From assembly GCA_020356065.1 (NCBI GenBank), contig CP070632.1, forward strand, positions 1,302,796 through 1,350,741: a DNA stretch of 47,946 nucleotides, read 5' to 3'. A program made the position numbers and the translations under genes. Position 1 is the first letter of the stretch. Every line of letters starts with the position of its first letter. This stretch comes from Nitrospiraceae bacterium (lineage in GTDB: Bacteria > Nitrospirota > Thermodesulfovibrionia > UBA6902). This document shows, in pieces, positions 16,837 through 24,711 of this stretch. Under the pieces are notes generated by a model, which had not been told where the DNA came from, searched no databases, and saw only the letters and a program-made list of their open reading frames with translations.

Positions 16837-18117
16837 ATGCAATTTGGATTTATAAGAGAAGTTGCATTGAAACAGGAGAAACTGGTAGTCGGTCTTGATG
16901 TTGGTTCCACCAGGGTCAGGGCTGTTGTTGGTGAAATAAACAGCTCCTACAATGGTAATGGGGATGCGCCGGGAAGCATCAAGATTCTTGGAGTCGGTAC
17001 ATCTTCCTCCCGAGGGATCCGAAAGGGGGTTGTTACTAATATAGAAAGTACGGCCGCATCTATCAGGGAAGCCGTGCAGGAGGCGGAGAAGTTAACGGGC
17101 ATACAGATAAATGCAGTACACCTGGGAATAACCGGCAGTCATATAAACTGCATATCCAGTCATGGCGTTATAGCCGTAAAGGAAAAGGAAATCGGCCAGA
17201 AAGAGATTGACAGTGTCATCGATTCTGCCAGGGCTGTTGCAATCCCCTTTGACAGGGAGATTCTGCATGTGATTCCTGAGGGTTTTACGGTAAATGGTCA
17301 GGAAGGTATTACTGATCCGCGCGGCATGGGAGGGGTGAGACTTGAGACCAATGTCCAGATCGTGAGCGGTGATGCTACATCAATCCAAAACATGCTGAGG
17401 AGTTGTGAAAAAGCAGGTCTTGAAGTTATCGAGTCTGTATACCAGCCTCTTGCTTCTGCTGATGCCATTCTCACAGAAGATGAAAAAGAACTGGGTGTGG
17501 CAATGATAGATATCGGTGGCGGCACAACTGAGGTGTCTTGTTTTCGGGAAGGAAGTTTCTGCCATTCGGCTGTCATTGCCATCGGTGGAAACAATTTTAC
17601 GAATGATGTCGCTATCGGACTGAGAATTTCAACCAGGGAAGCAGAATATATAAAGAAAAAATACGGGTGTACTCTATTGACATTGACAAAGGATGATGAC
17701 GAGGTTGAGATCGGTTATGACGAGGGGAGCACATCAAGGAAGATACCCAGGCGTTATCTTGTTGAGATACTGCAGCCAAGGGCAGAGGAACTTTTCAGTC
17801 TGATAAAGGAGGAAATGGCCGGAAAGGGTCTGCAGAGGAGTCTTAATGCAGGTGTCGTACTGACAGGAGGCGGGGTCCTTATGGAGGGCATGGATGTAAT
17901 GGTTGAGAATATCCTTGAGCTGCCCGTGAGAACAGGATATCCGGTGAATTATGGAGTTGATGCGGGTATTAATGGAAACCCCTGTTATTCTACGGGAGTG
18001 GGACTGGTGCTCTATGGAGCAGAAGAGTTCCTCCCTGATCTCTCTCATGATAATGGCCATATTTTTAACGGGACTATGGCAAAAATAAAAGACTGGATGA
18101 GCGGTAAATTTAAATGA
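16837..18117 (+). CDS. ftsA: Cell division actin-like protein FtsA
   Basis: FtsA is an actin-like ATPase that tethers FtsZ filaments to the membrane. The 426 residues include the phosphate-1 motif VVGLDVGSTRVRAVVGE near 20, the 1C domain with IHLGITGSHI-like VHLGITGSHINC, the phosphate-2 motif MIDIGGGTTEVSCF and the adenosine motif VVLTGGGVLMEGM. The C-terminus MAKIKDWMSGKFK forms an amphipathic helix suited to membrane binding. It begins one base after ftsQ ends, with GGGGAAG as ribosome site. A 200-base gap with a dispersed repeat separates it from ftsZ. Confidence 0.96.
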   Translation: MQFGFIREVALKQEKLVVGLDVGSTRVRAVVGEINSSYNGNGDAPGSIKILGVGTSSSRGIRKGVVTNIESTAASIREAVQEAEKLTGIQINAVHLGITGSHINCISSHGVIAVKEKEIGQKEIDSVIDSARAVAIPFDREILHVIPEGFTVNGQEGITDPRGMGGVRLETNVQIVSGDATSIQNMLRSCEKAGLEVIESVYQPLASADAILTEDEKELGVAMIDIGGGTTEVSCFREGSFCHSAVIAIGGNNFTNDVAIGLRISTREAEYIKKKYGCTLLTLTKDDDEVEIGYDEGSTSRKIPRRYLVEILQPRAEELFSLIKEEMAGKGLQRSLNAGVVLTGGGVLMEGMDVMVENILELPVRTGYPVNYGVDAGINGNPCYSTGVGLVLYGAEEFLPDLSHDNGHIFNGTMAKIKDWMSGKFK

Positions 18118-18137
18118 TAAGAACTGACAGGTCATCA

Positions 18138-18245
18138 TGCCGGACCCGATCCGGCATCCAGAACATATTGAAAGACGAGATTTCCGACGCGAGTCTACGC
18201 GCGAGAGTCGCTGCGACCGGCTTGCAGACTGCAGGAATGACAGTC
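18138..18245 (+). repeat. Dispersed repeat, family A, long copy
   Basis: It starts CATGCCGGACCCGATCCGGC and ends GACCGGCTTGCAGACTGCAGGAATGACAG. Both ends match the shorter copy at 5901-5944. The internal part is rich in CG-containing palindromic bits (CGACGCGAGTCTACGCGCGAGAGTCG). It is non-coding and lies between ftsA and ftsZ. Confidence 0.6.
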
Positions 18246-18317
18246 ATAGAAACCTGATGCATATTTATAACCTATTTAAGAATAAAACAGAAAACTTAAA
18301 AGGATAAGGAGGCAAGC

Positions 18318-19481
18318 ATGAAGATTTTCGAGATTGAGGAAGTTCAGGACAATACGGCAAAGATTAAAATTGTTGGAGTCGGTGGAGGTGGGGGTAACGC
18401 TGTGAACGGCATGATAGCGTCAAGTCTGCAGGGTGTGGAGTTTATCGCCGTTAACACGGACGCACAGGCCCTTGAGTCTTCACTTGCCCATCAGCGCATT
18501 CAGATTGGTAACTCTCTCACAAAAGGACTTGGAGCCGGAGCGAATCCGGAGGTGGGACGACAGGCAGCACATGACGACAGGGATCTTATCGAAGGGGCGA
18601 TAAAGGGTGCTGACATGATCTTTATCACTGCCGGGATGGGCGGGGGAACAGGAACCGGTGCATCATCCATAGTTGCTGAGGTTGCCAGAGAACAGGGTAT
18701 CCTCACTACGGCGGTTGTTACAAGGCCATTTCTTTTTGAAGGCAATAAAAGGTCCAAGAATGCAGAGCAGGGGATCAAGGAGCTCAGAAAACATGTCGAT
18801 TCCATAATCATCATTCACAACAACAGGATCCTGGACATTACCGAGAAAAACACTCCATGGCTCCAGGCATTGAATCTTGCGAATGATGTATTGAGACAGG
18901 CAGTAAAAGGTATTTCTGATTTAATACTCATTCCAGGTCTTATAAACCAGGATTTTGCTGACATTAAAACAATTCTTACAAACAGCGGCAAGGCCCTCAT
19001 GGGAATAGGGCATGCAGAAGGCGAGGACAGGGCGATTGCCGCGGCCAAGATGGCCATTAAAAGCCCCCTGTTGGAGGAAACCTCCATTGATGGCGCCAAA
19101 GGCGTGTTGATAAACATCACTGGAGGTTCCTCCCTATCCTTCCATGAGATCCATGAGGCAGCCAGTCTGATCAAAGACGCTGCTGACAGCGATGCCGAGA
19201 TTATTTTCGGCTCTGTCATTGATCCAGATCTTGATGAGAAGATGATGCTCACGGTAATAGCAACAGGATTTGAGGAAAAGCCAAAGGCCGTCATGACCTC
19301 CTATGACAGGTGGAGACCGTCACGGGATGTGAGTATGCTCAGAGGATCGCACAGGCTGCTGTCCAAGACTTCATTAAAAGAAAGTGACGAAGTGGGAGAA
19401 GACTCATATCTTGATGTTCCAACGTTTATGAGAAATTCTGCTACAAGAGAAGAAAAGGTTCAGAGCAGTCTGGAAAAATAA
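18318..19481 (+). CDS. ftsZ: Cell division GTPase FtsZ
   Basis: FtsZ is the tubulin-like GTPase that forms the Z ring. The 387-residue product has the N-terminal loop GVGGGGGNAVNGMI, the tubulin signature GGGTGTG at 108-114, TRPFLFEGNKRSKNAEQGI, NDVLRQAVKGISDLI and the T7-loop region GLINQDFADIKTIL with its catalytic Asp. The conserved C-terminal peptide is DVPTFMRN, the docking site for FtsA, followed by about 15 further residues. An AGGAGG site precedes the ATG. It is the last gene of the cluster and is followed by a perfect terminator. Confidence 0.97.
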   Translation: MKIFEIEEVQDNTAKIKIVGVGGGGGNAVNGMIASSLQGVEFIAVNTDAQALESSLAHQRIQIGNSLTKGLGAGANPEVGRQAAHDDRDLIEGAIKGADMIFITAGMGGGTGTGASSIVAEVAREQGILTTAVVTRPFLFEGNKRSKNAEQGIKELRKHVDSIIIIHNNRILDITEKNTPWLQALNLANDVLRQAVKGISDLILIPGLINQDFADIKTILTNSGKALMGIGHAEGEDRAIAAAKMAIKSPLLEETSIDGAKGVLINITGGSSLSFHEIHEAASLIKDAADSDAEIIFGSVIDPDLDEKMMLTVIATGFEEKPKAVMTSYDRWRPSRDVSMLRGSHRLLSKTSLKESDEVGEDSYLDVPTFMRNSATREEKVQSSLEK

Positions 19482-19505
19482 AGCATTCAGCCATGGCATG
19501 ATATT

Positions 19506-19543
19506 AAAACAGGGGCACTTCCATCTGGAAGTGCCCCTGTTTT
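19506..19543 (+). terminator. Intrinsic terminator of the dcw cluster
   Basis: A perfect 17-bp stem (19506-19522 with 19527-19543) closes on the four-base loop ATCT. It has a GC-rich core GGGGCACTTCC and an A-run before, T-run after. It lies 24 bases after the ftsZ stop. Confidence 0.93.
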
Positions 19544-20003
19544 GTTTCTCTGAATCATTTTGCAACTCCAATTCCCTTTTCAAAATCTGAAGATCCGTGG
19601 TCATCAGCACGGTCTGCTGCCTTTTTACACTTGCCATGCAATGCCGGCACCTCGTGGCGTCAATATTTAATGATATATCCGCCACCTTACACCTCTATAA
19701 TTGATTCGATAACGGATGTATTAGCTGTCTTTTTATTGATTTTACTAATGATTATTTTTACTCCCAGTAAAGAAACAATAAAAGCAGCAAAACCACCCAA
19801 TACCACGGGTAAATCTGTAACTTCAACACTTACATAGGAAGGAAGACACATATTAACAGGAATGGCACCACCAATAAGAGCTATGACTTGTATAACACTG
19901 AACATATGAAAGAAGTTGACTTGCACATTCAGCTTGACAATGTCAGGTGTTGGTGAGAGAATGGTTTCACAAACACCTGACAACTTGGCAGAAAGGAGGT
20001 GGG
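19544..20003. other. Region without a confident gene, probably decayed
   Basis: Apart from the small membrane frame listed separately, I see only fragments. A minus-strand stretch at 19555-19659 without an ATG reads as a plausible protein tail (ending DFEKGIGVAK) and lies just downstream of that frame. It may be the end of a decayed gene. GAAAGGAGGTGGG at 19991-20003 is a strong ribosome site leading into the YHS pseudogene. Confidence 0.4.
19687..19905 (-). CDS. Possible small membrane protein, unknown
   Basis: From ATG at 19905 this frame gives 72 residues with two hydrophobic segments: FSVIQVIALIGGAIPV near the start and DLPVVLGGFAAFIVSLLGVKIII in the middle, then a Lys/Asn-rich tail. A TTG at 19983 would add 26 residues, but neither start has a ribosome site. 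The two-helix pattern is more than expected of a chance frame, but there is no recognisable family. It lies in a locus that seems to be decaying, so it may be a remnant. Confidence 0.3.
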   Translation of the reverse strand: MFSVIQVIALIGGAIPVNMCLPSYVSVEVTDLPVVLGGFAAFIVSLLGVKIIISKINKKTANTSVIESIIEV

Positions 20004-20200
20004 ATGTATCTCAACTGACCCTGTCTTTTATATGACTGTTGATGAGAGCAGTGTGACGTCGATTCTAAATATAAAGGTAGAAATATTTTTTCTGTGCCGC
20101 AGCTTACCAGGAAGCATTTGAAAAAGACCAGGATAAGTTTATTGCATGTCCGGCTGGATATAAGTACAATCATATTAAAGTTCTGACAGTAACTTTATAA
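20004..20200 (+). pseudogene. YHS-domain protein, frameshifted and missing its metal-site Cys
   Basis: A strong ribosome site (AAAGGAGGTGG) precedes ATG 20004, but that frame stops after four codons. In the next frame TDPVFYMTVDESSV appears, which matches the YHS-domain start DPVCGMxV except that the Cys-Gly is replaced. After another frame change near 20098, AYQEAFEKDQDKFI matches the YHS end and continues to a stop at 20198-20200. YHS domains bind metals such as copper and often accompany copper-handling proteins. At least two frame changes and the lost Cys argue for a dead gene rather than sequencing error alone. It directly precedes the Met-rich periplasmic protein. Confidence 0.7.
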
Positions 20201-20221
20201 ACCGAAAAGGGGGAATAGCAA

Positions 20222-20734
20222 ATGAAGCGTTTTGTTTTATTAGCAGTATTAAGCATGATTTTAGTAGCTACACATAGTTACGCAGATGAAGAAGGTCATA
20301 TGATGGATTCTGGCATGATGGGCAGTCCCGGATATGGAGAAACAGCCGAGTCTGGTTCAGAGTCTTACGAAATGATGGGGTATGGAATGGGATCTGGCAT
20401 GATGAATCCCGGGATGATGGGTTATGGTGGATGCGGAATGATGCCCCCCGGTATGATGGGGTATGGTGGATACGGCATGATGAAGCCTGGAATGATGAGA
20501 CACCACCAGATGATGCATGGTGTCGGGAAGAGCGGAATGATGGGCGAAATAAGTCCGGAAGAGCAGCAGAAGTTTCTGAATAATACGGTGGAACTGAGGA
20601 AGCAGCTTATGATGAAAAGATTTGACTATAGCGAGGCATTAAGAAAGTCTGAAACAAAAGCTGACGAGTTAAAAAAAATCGAAAAGGATATGTGGGAAAT
20701 ACAGAAAAAGATTGCTGACACGTGGTATGAATAA
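20222..20734 (+). CDS. Met-rich periplasmic protein, probable metal binding (CpxP/ZraP-like)
   Basis: The 170-residue product has a clear Sec signal (MKRFVLLAVLSMILVATHSYA, cleavage after about residue 21). A Met/Gly/Tyr-rich region with a 13-residue repeat of the type MMxPGMMGYGGxG follows at about 60-100, then HHQMMHG. The C-terminal part (from EISPEEQQKFLNN) is a charged helix pair resembling the periplasmic CpxP/Spy/ZraP superfamily. Clustered Met and His suggest binding of Cu(I) or a similar soft metal. A GGGGG ribosome site precedes the start. It follows a YHS pseudogene and is closed by its own terminator. Metal specificity is inferred. Confidence 0.75.
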   Translation: MKRFVLLAVLSMILVATHSYADEEGHMMDSGMMGSPGYGETAESGSESYEMMGYGMGSGMMNPGMMGYGGCGMMPPGMMGYGGYGMMKPGMMRHHQMMHGVGKSGMMGEISPEEQQKFLNNTVELRKQLMMKRFDYSEALRKSETKADELKKIEKDMWEIQKKIADTWYE

Positions 20735-20752
20735 TCTGCTCATAAACTGGCG

Positions 20753-20794
20753 AAAGGCTGGAGAACTGTGACAGTTCTTCAGCCTTTTGTTTTT
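20753..20794 (+). terminator. Intrinsic terminator after the Met-rich protein gene
   Basis: AAAGGCTGGAGAACTG (20753-20768) pairs with CAGTTCTTCAGCCTTT (20772-20787), with one G-T pair and the loop TGA. TTTGTTTTT follows. It lies 19 bases after the stop codon. Confidence 0.92.
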
Positions 20795-20967
20795 GGAGAG
20801 AAATGTTGTCTGAATTGAGATAGAGGTAAATCATGAAAGAGTATACATTAACGAAATTGAGAACTGAAACGTAATCAATGCAACTGCCATTAATAATAAT
20901 AGGTATGATAAAATACGTTGTTTTTTAATGCACTGTTTTTATTCAGGAAGTAAGGAGAGTTGATTAT

Positions 20968-22665
20968 ATGAGATTTTCCAAACTTTTTATCCCCACCTTG
21001 CGGGAAGCACCTGCCGAGGCTGAAGCGGTCAGTCATATATTAATGTTACGAGCCGGTTATGTAAGGCAGCTTGCGGCCGGACTGTATATATATCTGCCTT
21101 TGGCATGGCGTGTAATGGAGCGCATCAATAAAATAATCAGGGAAGAGATGGATGCCATAGGCGCCCAGGAGATTTCCATGCCTGCTCTTCATCCTGCTGA
21201 TATCTGGCAGAAGACAGGCAGATGGGACGAGATAGGTGACGAGATGTTCAGGCTGAAGGACAGGGGCAACAGGGACATGTGTCTCGGAATGACTCATGAA
21301 GAGATTATTACATGGCTTGCATCAATGGAGATAAGGTCATACAGGGACCTTCCCCAGGTATGGTATCAGATACAGACCAAATTCAGGGATGAGGCCAGAC
21401 CTAAAAGCGGTGTTTTAAGGACCCGGGAATTCATCATGAAGGACAGCTACAGTTTTGATAAAGATGAAGAAGGGCTGGAAGAAAATTACCAGAATCATGC
21501 AGAGGCCTATGACAGGATTTATCGCAGGTGCGGTATTGAGTTTTATAAAGTTGACAGTGATCCGGGTATGATGGGTGGTGCAACCGCGCATGAATTTATG
21601 GCCCCAAGCCCTGCAGGTGAAGACACGGTTGTTCTCTGCGACAGCTGCGGATATGCTGCTAATACAGAACTTGCACTGTCGAGACCTGTTCCCCAGCCTC
21701 AAGTTAAAAACGGCGAGGGGAACCTCGAGGAGATAGAAACCCCTGATAAGAGGACCGTTACTGAAGTATCAGATTTTCTGAAAAAAGAACCTGCCTGCTT
21801 TATAAAGAGTTTACTCCTGATAAACGATGATGGTCCTTTTATGGCCCTTGTAAGGGGAGACCAGGAGCTTCATGAAAAAAAACTGCAGAGATTAGTGGGA
21901 AATTTCAGACCTGCAGAAAAAGCAGAGGTAAGGGAACTGCTTGGTGTGGAGGCCGGATTTATCGGTCCGCACGGCAGAGACCTGAAGATGATCGCTGATG
22001 CTGCGCTGAAAGAAGGGGTGTTTATCTCAGGAGCAAACAGGGAGGGGTTCCATACGAGAGGCCTGAAACCGGGTGAGCACTTTAATGCAGAATGGCAGGA
22101 TATTCATGTTGCAGGGGAGGGTGACGGATGTCCTAACTGTGAATCCGATCTGATCGAAAAAAATGTGATAGAGATTGGAAACATCTTTAAACTGGGTACG
22201 AAATATTCGAAATCACTTAAGGCTGTATATCTCGATGAACAGGGAAAGGAACAACAGATAATCATGGGCAGCTATGGAATTGGTCCGGCCAGAATAGCTG
22301 CGGCAGCGATAGAGCAGAATAATGATAAAGACGGGATGATCTGGCCGCACAGCATTGCACCATTTGATGTGGAGATCATTCCTCTGGATCTGAAAAATCG
22401 GGAAATAAAAGAAACAGCCGAACATGTCTATGAACAACTAACGAACAACCATATTTCAGTGATAATGGATGACAGAGATGAACGGCCGGGAATTAAGTTC
22501 AAAGACGCCGATCTCATCGGGATTCCTTTTCAGATCATTATCGGAAAAAAGACCCTGGCTGACGGATGTGTTGAAGTCAAGACAAGAAAGACAAGAGAAA
22601 CAGAAAAGGTTCCTCCATCCGCTGTAATTGAGAGGCTGAAATCACTTATGCAGGTTAATTCCTGA
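20968..22665 (+). CDS. proS: Prolyl-tRNA synthetase (bacterial type, with editing domain)
   Basis: ProRS charges tRNA-Pro. The 565-residue length and the order catalytic core, insertion, core, anticodon domain are those of the bacterial type. Class II motif 2 is seen in TKFRDEARPKSGVLRTREF and KDSYSFDKDEEG near 135-170, and motif 3 in GSYGIGPARIAAAAIEQ near 440. Between them (about 235-390) is the YbaK-like insertion that clears Ala-tRNA-Pro. The anticodon-binding end has DDRDERPGIKFKDADLIGIP. Start ATG 20968 follows AAGGAGAG. It appears monocistronic, flanked by a terminator upstream and a repeat region downstream. Confidence 0.96.
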   Translation: MRFSKLFIPTLREAPAEAEAVSHILMLRAGYVRQLAAGLYIYLPLAWRVMERINKIIREEMDAIGAQEISMPALHPADIWQKTGRWDEIGDEMFRLKDRGNRDMCLGMTHEEIITWLASMEIRSYRDLPQVWYQIQTKFRDEARPKSGVLRTREFIMKDSYSFDKDEEGLEENYQNHAEAYDRIYRRCGIEFYKVDSDPGMMGGATAHEFMAPSPAGEDTVVLCDSCGYAANTELALSRPVPQPQVKNGEGNLEEIETPDKRTVTEVSDFLKKEPACFIKSLLLINDDGPFMALVRGDQELHEKKLQRLVGNFRPAEKAEVRELLGVEAGFIGPHGRDLKMIADAALKEGVFISGANREGFHTRGLKPGEHFNAEWQDIHVAGEGDGCPNCESDLIEKNVIEIGNIFKLGTKYSKSLKAVYLDEQGKEQQIIMGSYGIGPARIAAAAIEQNNDKDGMIWPHSIAPFDVEIIPLDLKNREIKETAEHVYEQLTNNHISVIMDDRDERPGIKFKDADLIGIPFQIIIGKKTLADGCVEVKTRKTRETEKVPPSAVIERLKSLMQVNS

Positions 22666-22721
22666 ATTGACTTGATCTTCAAATGCATACTCAAGACGTG
22701 TAAAGACTACCCATGACTTTG

Positions 22722-22921
22722 CAATTCAAAAATAACAAATTTAAAAATACAAATGTCAAATGAAGCCCCAATCACGTTATGTCAAAGCTTACTGCATATG
22801 ATTAAATAATTAAGATCTTATAGAACGATACGAATATAGCTTCGCACACCTATTCTGTGTATAAGCATTGTTATTAAATTTGGATGTTATCATTCATTTG
22901 GCATTTGAGCTTTGACATTTA
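22722..22921. repeat. AT-rich CAAAT-type repeat element with inverted arms, family D
   Basis: CAAATGTCAAATGAA near 22750-22764 is matched 14 of 15 by the reverse complement of TTCATTTGGCATTTG near 22892-22906. ATGTCAAAGCT also occurs in both halves in opposite orientation. The core AAGCCCCAATCACGTTATG resembles the one inside the element at 35506-35634. No reading frame lies inside. It looks like a non-coding hairpin element between proS and the convergent membrane protein gene. Confidence 0.55.
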
Positions 22922-22941
22922 ACATCATTGTTCGACACAAC

Positions 22942-23247
22942 TTACCTGTCTCCGGACGTCGCGTGTCTGAAAGCGGCCAGGTAACAGTATGAAATAACTG
23001 TCCCCAGAACGATTTTCCCTGTAATTGAAGTTACTCCATCATAGAGGCCTGTAAACTTAAATACTGCGAGGCCTGCCAGAACTATCAGAATTGAGGTTAT
23101 CAATTCAATAGCCAGACCGAATGTCCTGTGTTTACCCTGTTCCTGTACTTCTTGAAATTCAACTGATATTAAAGTATTGCTCATCACTTCCTCCTTGCTG
23201 TTGGTTTGCATGTTCCGAGCTGCAGATAATCCTTCTAACGTTGTCAT
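22942..23247 (-). CDS. Small two-helix membrane protein, unknown family
   Basis: From ATG 23247 (ribosome site AAAGGGG) the product has 101 residues. An in-frame ATG at 23184 with an even better AAGGAGG site gives 80 residues, so the start is open. The shared part has two hydrophobic segments, AIELITSILIVLAGLAVFKF and GKIVLGTVISYCYLAAFRHA. I do not recognise the family. It is the only gene behind a -24/-12 promoter, an upstream inverted repeat and a structured-looking leader, so its expression should depend on sigma-54 and an activator. A membrane stress or signalling role is possible but unproved. Confidence 0.65.
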   Translation of the reverse strand: MTTLEGLSAARNMQTNSKEEVMSNTLISVEFQEVQEQGKHRTFGLAIELITSILIVLAGLAVFKFTGLYDGVTSITGKIVLGTVISYCYLAAFRHATSGDR

Positions 23248-23291
23248 GCTCGTTCCCCTTTCAATATTTTTTCTCACTCCCTGTTAACTTA

Positions 23292-23349
23292 TCAGGTGAA
23301 TCCTGACTCTTACAGTAGCCCTTCCTACCAGCCCTGATTACCCTCAGGG
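23292..23349 (-). promoter_or_regulatory. Leader with three short hairpins
   Basis: Between the sigma-54 promoter and the membrane protein gene, three small stems occur in sequence: CCCTGA/TCAGGG (23332-23337 with 23344-23349), GTAG/CTAC (23315-23318 with 23325-23328) and TCAGG/CCTGA (23292-23296 with 23302-23306). They lie in an untranslated leader of about 150 bases. I could not match it to a known riboswitch consensus. Confidence 0.35.
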
Positions 23350-23407
23350 TCGCCAAGGTTAAGGTTGTGATGTTGTCTGTTTTTAAACTGCTCATTTCTC
23401 TGAAAAA

Positions 23408-23423
23408 GCAATTCCCTTGCCAA
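23408..23423 (-). promoter_or_regulatory. Sigma-54 (-24/-12) promoter
   Basis: On the minus strand TTGGCAAGGGAATTGC matches the RpoN consensus TGGCAC-N5-TTGC. GG (-24) and GC (-12) are exactly 10 bases apart, and a T-run follows the -12 element. It points towards the small membrane protein gene. The predicted transcription start is near 23397. Confidence 0.75.
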
Positions 23424-23486
23424 ATGCATAACTAATTGTTTTAATAAATTAAAGCATTATCGTTGCGAAGGGATGCATATTGATTT

Positions 23487-23509
23487 CCGGTAACGGCAAT
23501 GTTATCCGG
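23487..23509. promoter_or_regulatory. Inverted repeat at upstream-activator distance
   Basis: CCGGTAAC (23487-23494) and GTTATCCGG (23501-23509) form an inverted repeat with one extra base, around GGCAAT. It lies about 100 bases upstream of the predicted sigma-54 transcription start, where activators of the sigma-54 class usually bind. Confidence 0.5.
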
Positions 23510-23558
23510 TAGCAGATAAAAGATTAACAGAGAGGGAATAAAGTGGAGAATAATATTA

Positions 23559-23584
23559 ACCCACGTCCCGTTAGGAACGTGGGT
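23559..23584 (-). terminator. Probable terminator of the PPIase gene
   Basis: ACCCACGT (23559-23566) pairs with ACGTGGGT (23577-23584), with two further C-G pairs inside after a mismatch. Read on the minus strand it is followed by TTAATATTATT, a broken T-rich tail. It lies 26 bases after the stop at 23610. Confidence 0.6.
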
Positions 23585-23609
23585 CTTTGATGTTATGTGG
23601 ATGAAATAA

Positions 23610-24530
23610 TTATTTTGCTTCTTCAGTCTCTGGCTGCACAGCAGGATCGGGAGCTGCTGCTTCTGTAGTGTCCCATGGGAGAGAAATGGATGCCAGAGCT
23701 TCGATTTCCTTTGATATTTCGGTGTCAGCCTTGAGTTTGTCAACAAATGAGTCAAAAAGGGCCTTTTGTTTTTCTGCTGCGATTTGTCTCCTTATGGACT
23801 CAGCAGACTGCTCAAAACTTGCAAGTTTACCTTCTTTAATGTCATCAAGTCTGATAATATGGTAACCAAAACGTGTGCTTACAGGGTTACTGATCTCACC
23901 GGGTTTGAGATTAAGCACGGCCCGCTCAAACTCTGGTACCATTTTACCTCTTCCGAAATACCCCAGGTCTCCACCTTTCTGGCCGGACGCCTTGTCTATT
24001 GACAACGTCTTTGCCAGATCGGCGAAGCTCGTTCCTTTTTCAAGTCTGGCAGCGACATCTTTTGCCTCATCTTCTGTTTTTACCAGGATATGGCTGGCCT
24101 TGATCTCCGTGCCTATCCTGAACTTGTCGGAGTTTTCATCATAAAAGGCCTTAACCATTTCATCATCAAGCACTGTTTTCTCTTCGACTTCCTTTTTTAA
24201 TATCATTGTCACAAGGGTCATCTTTTTGAACTCTTCAACTTTATCCAGGTATTCCCTGTCATTCTGCATTCTCATTTTTTTTGCATATTGGTATACCAGC
24301 TCTTTCTTAACCAGCTCATCAAGGAACTTACCCTTCCCGTCAAGGTCTTTAAAATTGGATCGCGCCCACTCGGGGACCCGGCTTATCTCCCTGATATAGT
24401 CATCATGGGTTATTACACTGTCTCCAACTCTGGCCAGAACAGGACTGTCAGACCTTGGTTCCTGTGAGCATCCTGCAACGAAAAGGACAGAACATAATAT
24501 TAGTAAGATGTGACGACAGAATTTTTCCAT
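23610..24530 (-). CDS. Parvulin-type peptidyl-prolyl isomerase lipoprotein (PrsA/SurA-like)
   Basis: This 306-residue periplasmic chaperone has a lipoprotein signal with lipobox LFVAGC (Cys near 21). A SurA_N-like helical region follows at about 30-130 (VGDSVITHDDYIREI, DELVKKELVYQYAKK), then a parvulin domain at about 140-235: IKASHILVKTEDEAKD, FADLAKTLSIDKASGQKGGDLGYF, MVPEFERAVLNLKPGEIS, FGYHIIRLDD. A charged tail rich in Ala/Pro/Glu ends it. Such proteins catalyse proline isomerisation and help fold exported proteins. AAGGAG lies eight bases before the ATG. It is divergent from the small gene at 24712 and ends at its own hairpin. Confidence 0.9.
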   Translation of the reverse strand: MEKFCRHILLILCSVLFVAGCSQEPRSDSPVLARVGDSVITHDDYIREISRVPEWARSNFKDLDGKGKFLDELVKKELVYQYAKKMRMQNDREYLDKVEEFKKMTLVTMILKKEVEEKTVLDDEMVKAFYDENSDKFRIGTEIKASHILVKTEDEAKDVAARLEKGTSFADLAKTLSIDKASGQKGGDLGYFGRGKMVPEFERAVLNLKPGEISNPVSTRFGYHIIRLDDIKEGKLASFEQSAESIRRQIAAEKQKALFDSFVDKLKADTEISKEIEALASISLPWDTTEAAAPDPAVQPETEEAK

Positions 24531-24711
24531 TCATAATCTCCTTAAGTAAGTAGTAGAAATTTGATGATTGTTTTATACCATAACATCTGTGTTTTTACAA
24601 ATAGAGCCCTGAAGAAATACATATATGGAACGTCAATGTATAAATTGTAATATAACATGATCCGGGGTTATTTGCACAGGTATGAAGGGAGCGATTTATG
24701 TTTTATAATGA

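Noticed and set aside
19404-19685. Minus-strand frame with CRHCMASV
   Set aside because: It runs through the ftsZ terminator and into ftsZ on the other strand, so it is a chance frame.
23292-23349. c-di-GMP, ZTP or other known riboswitch in the leader
   Set aside because: Short hairpins are present, but none of the conserved loop sequences of the classes I can recall match; kept only as a structured-looking leader.
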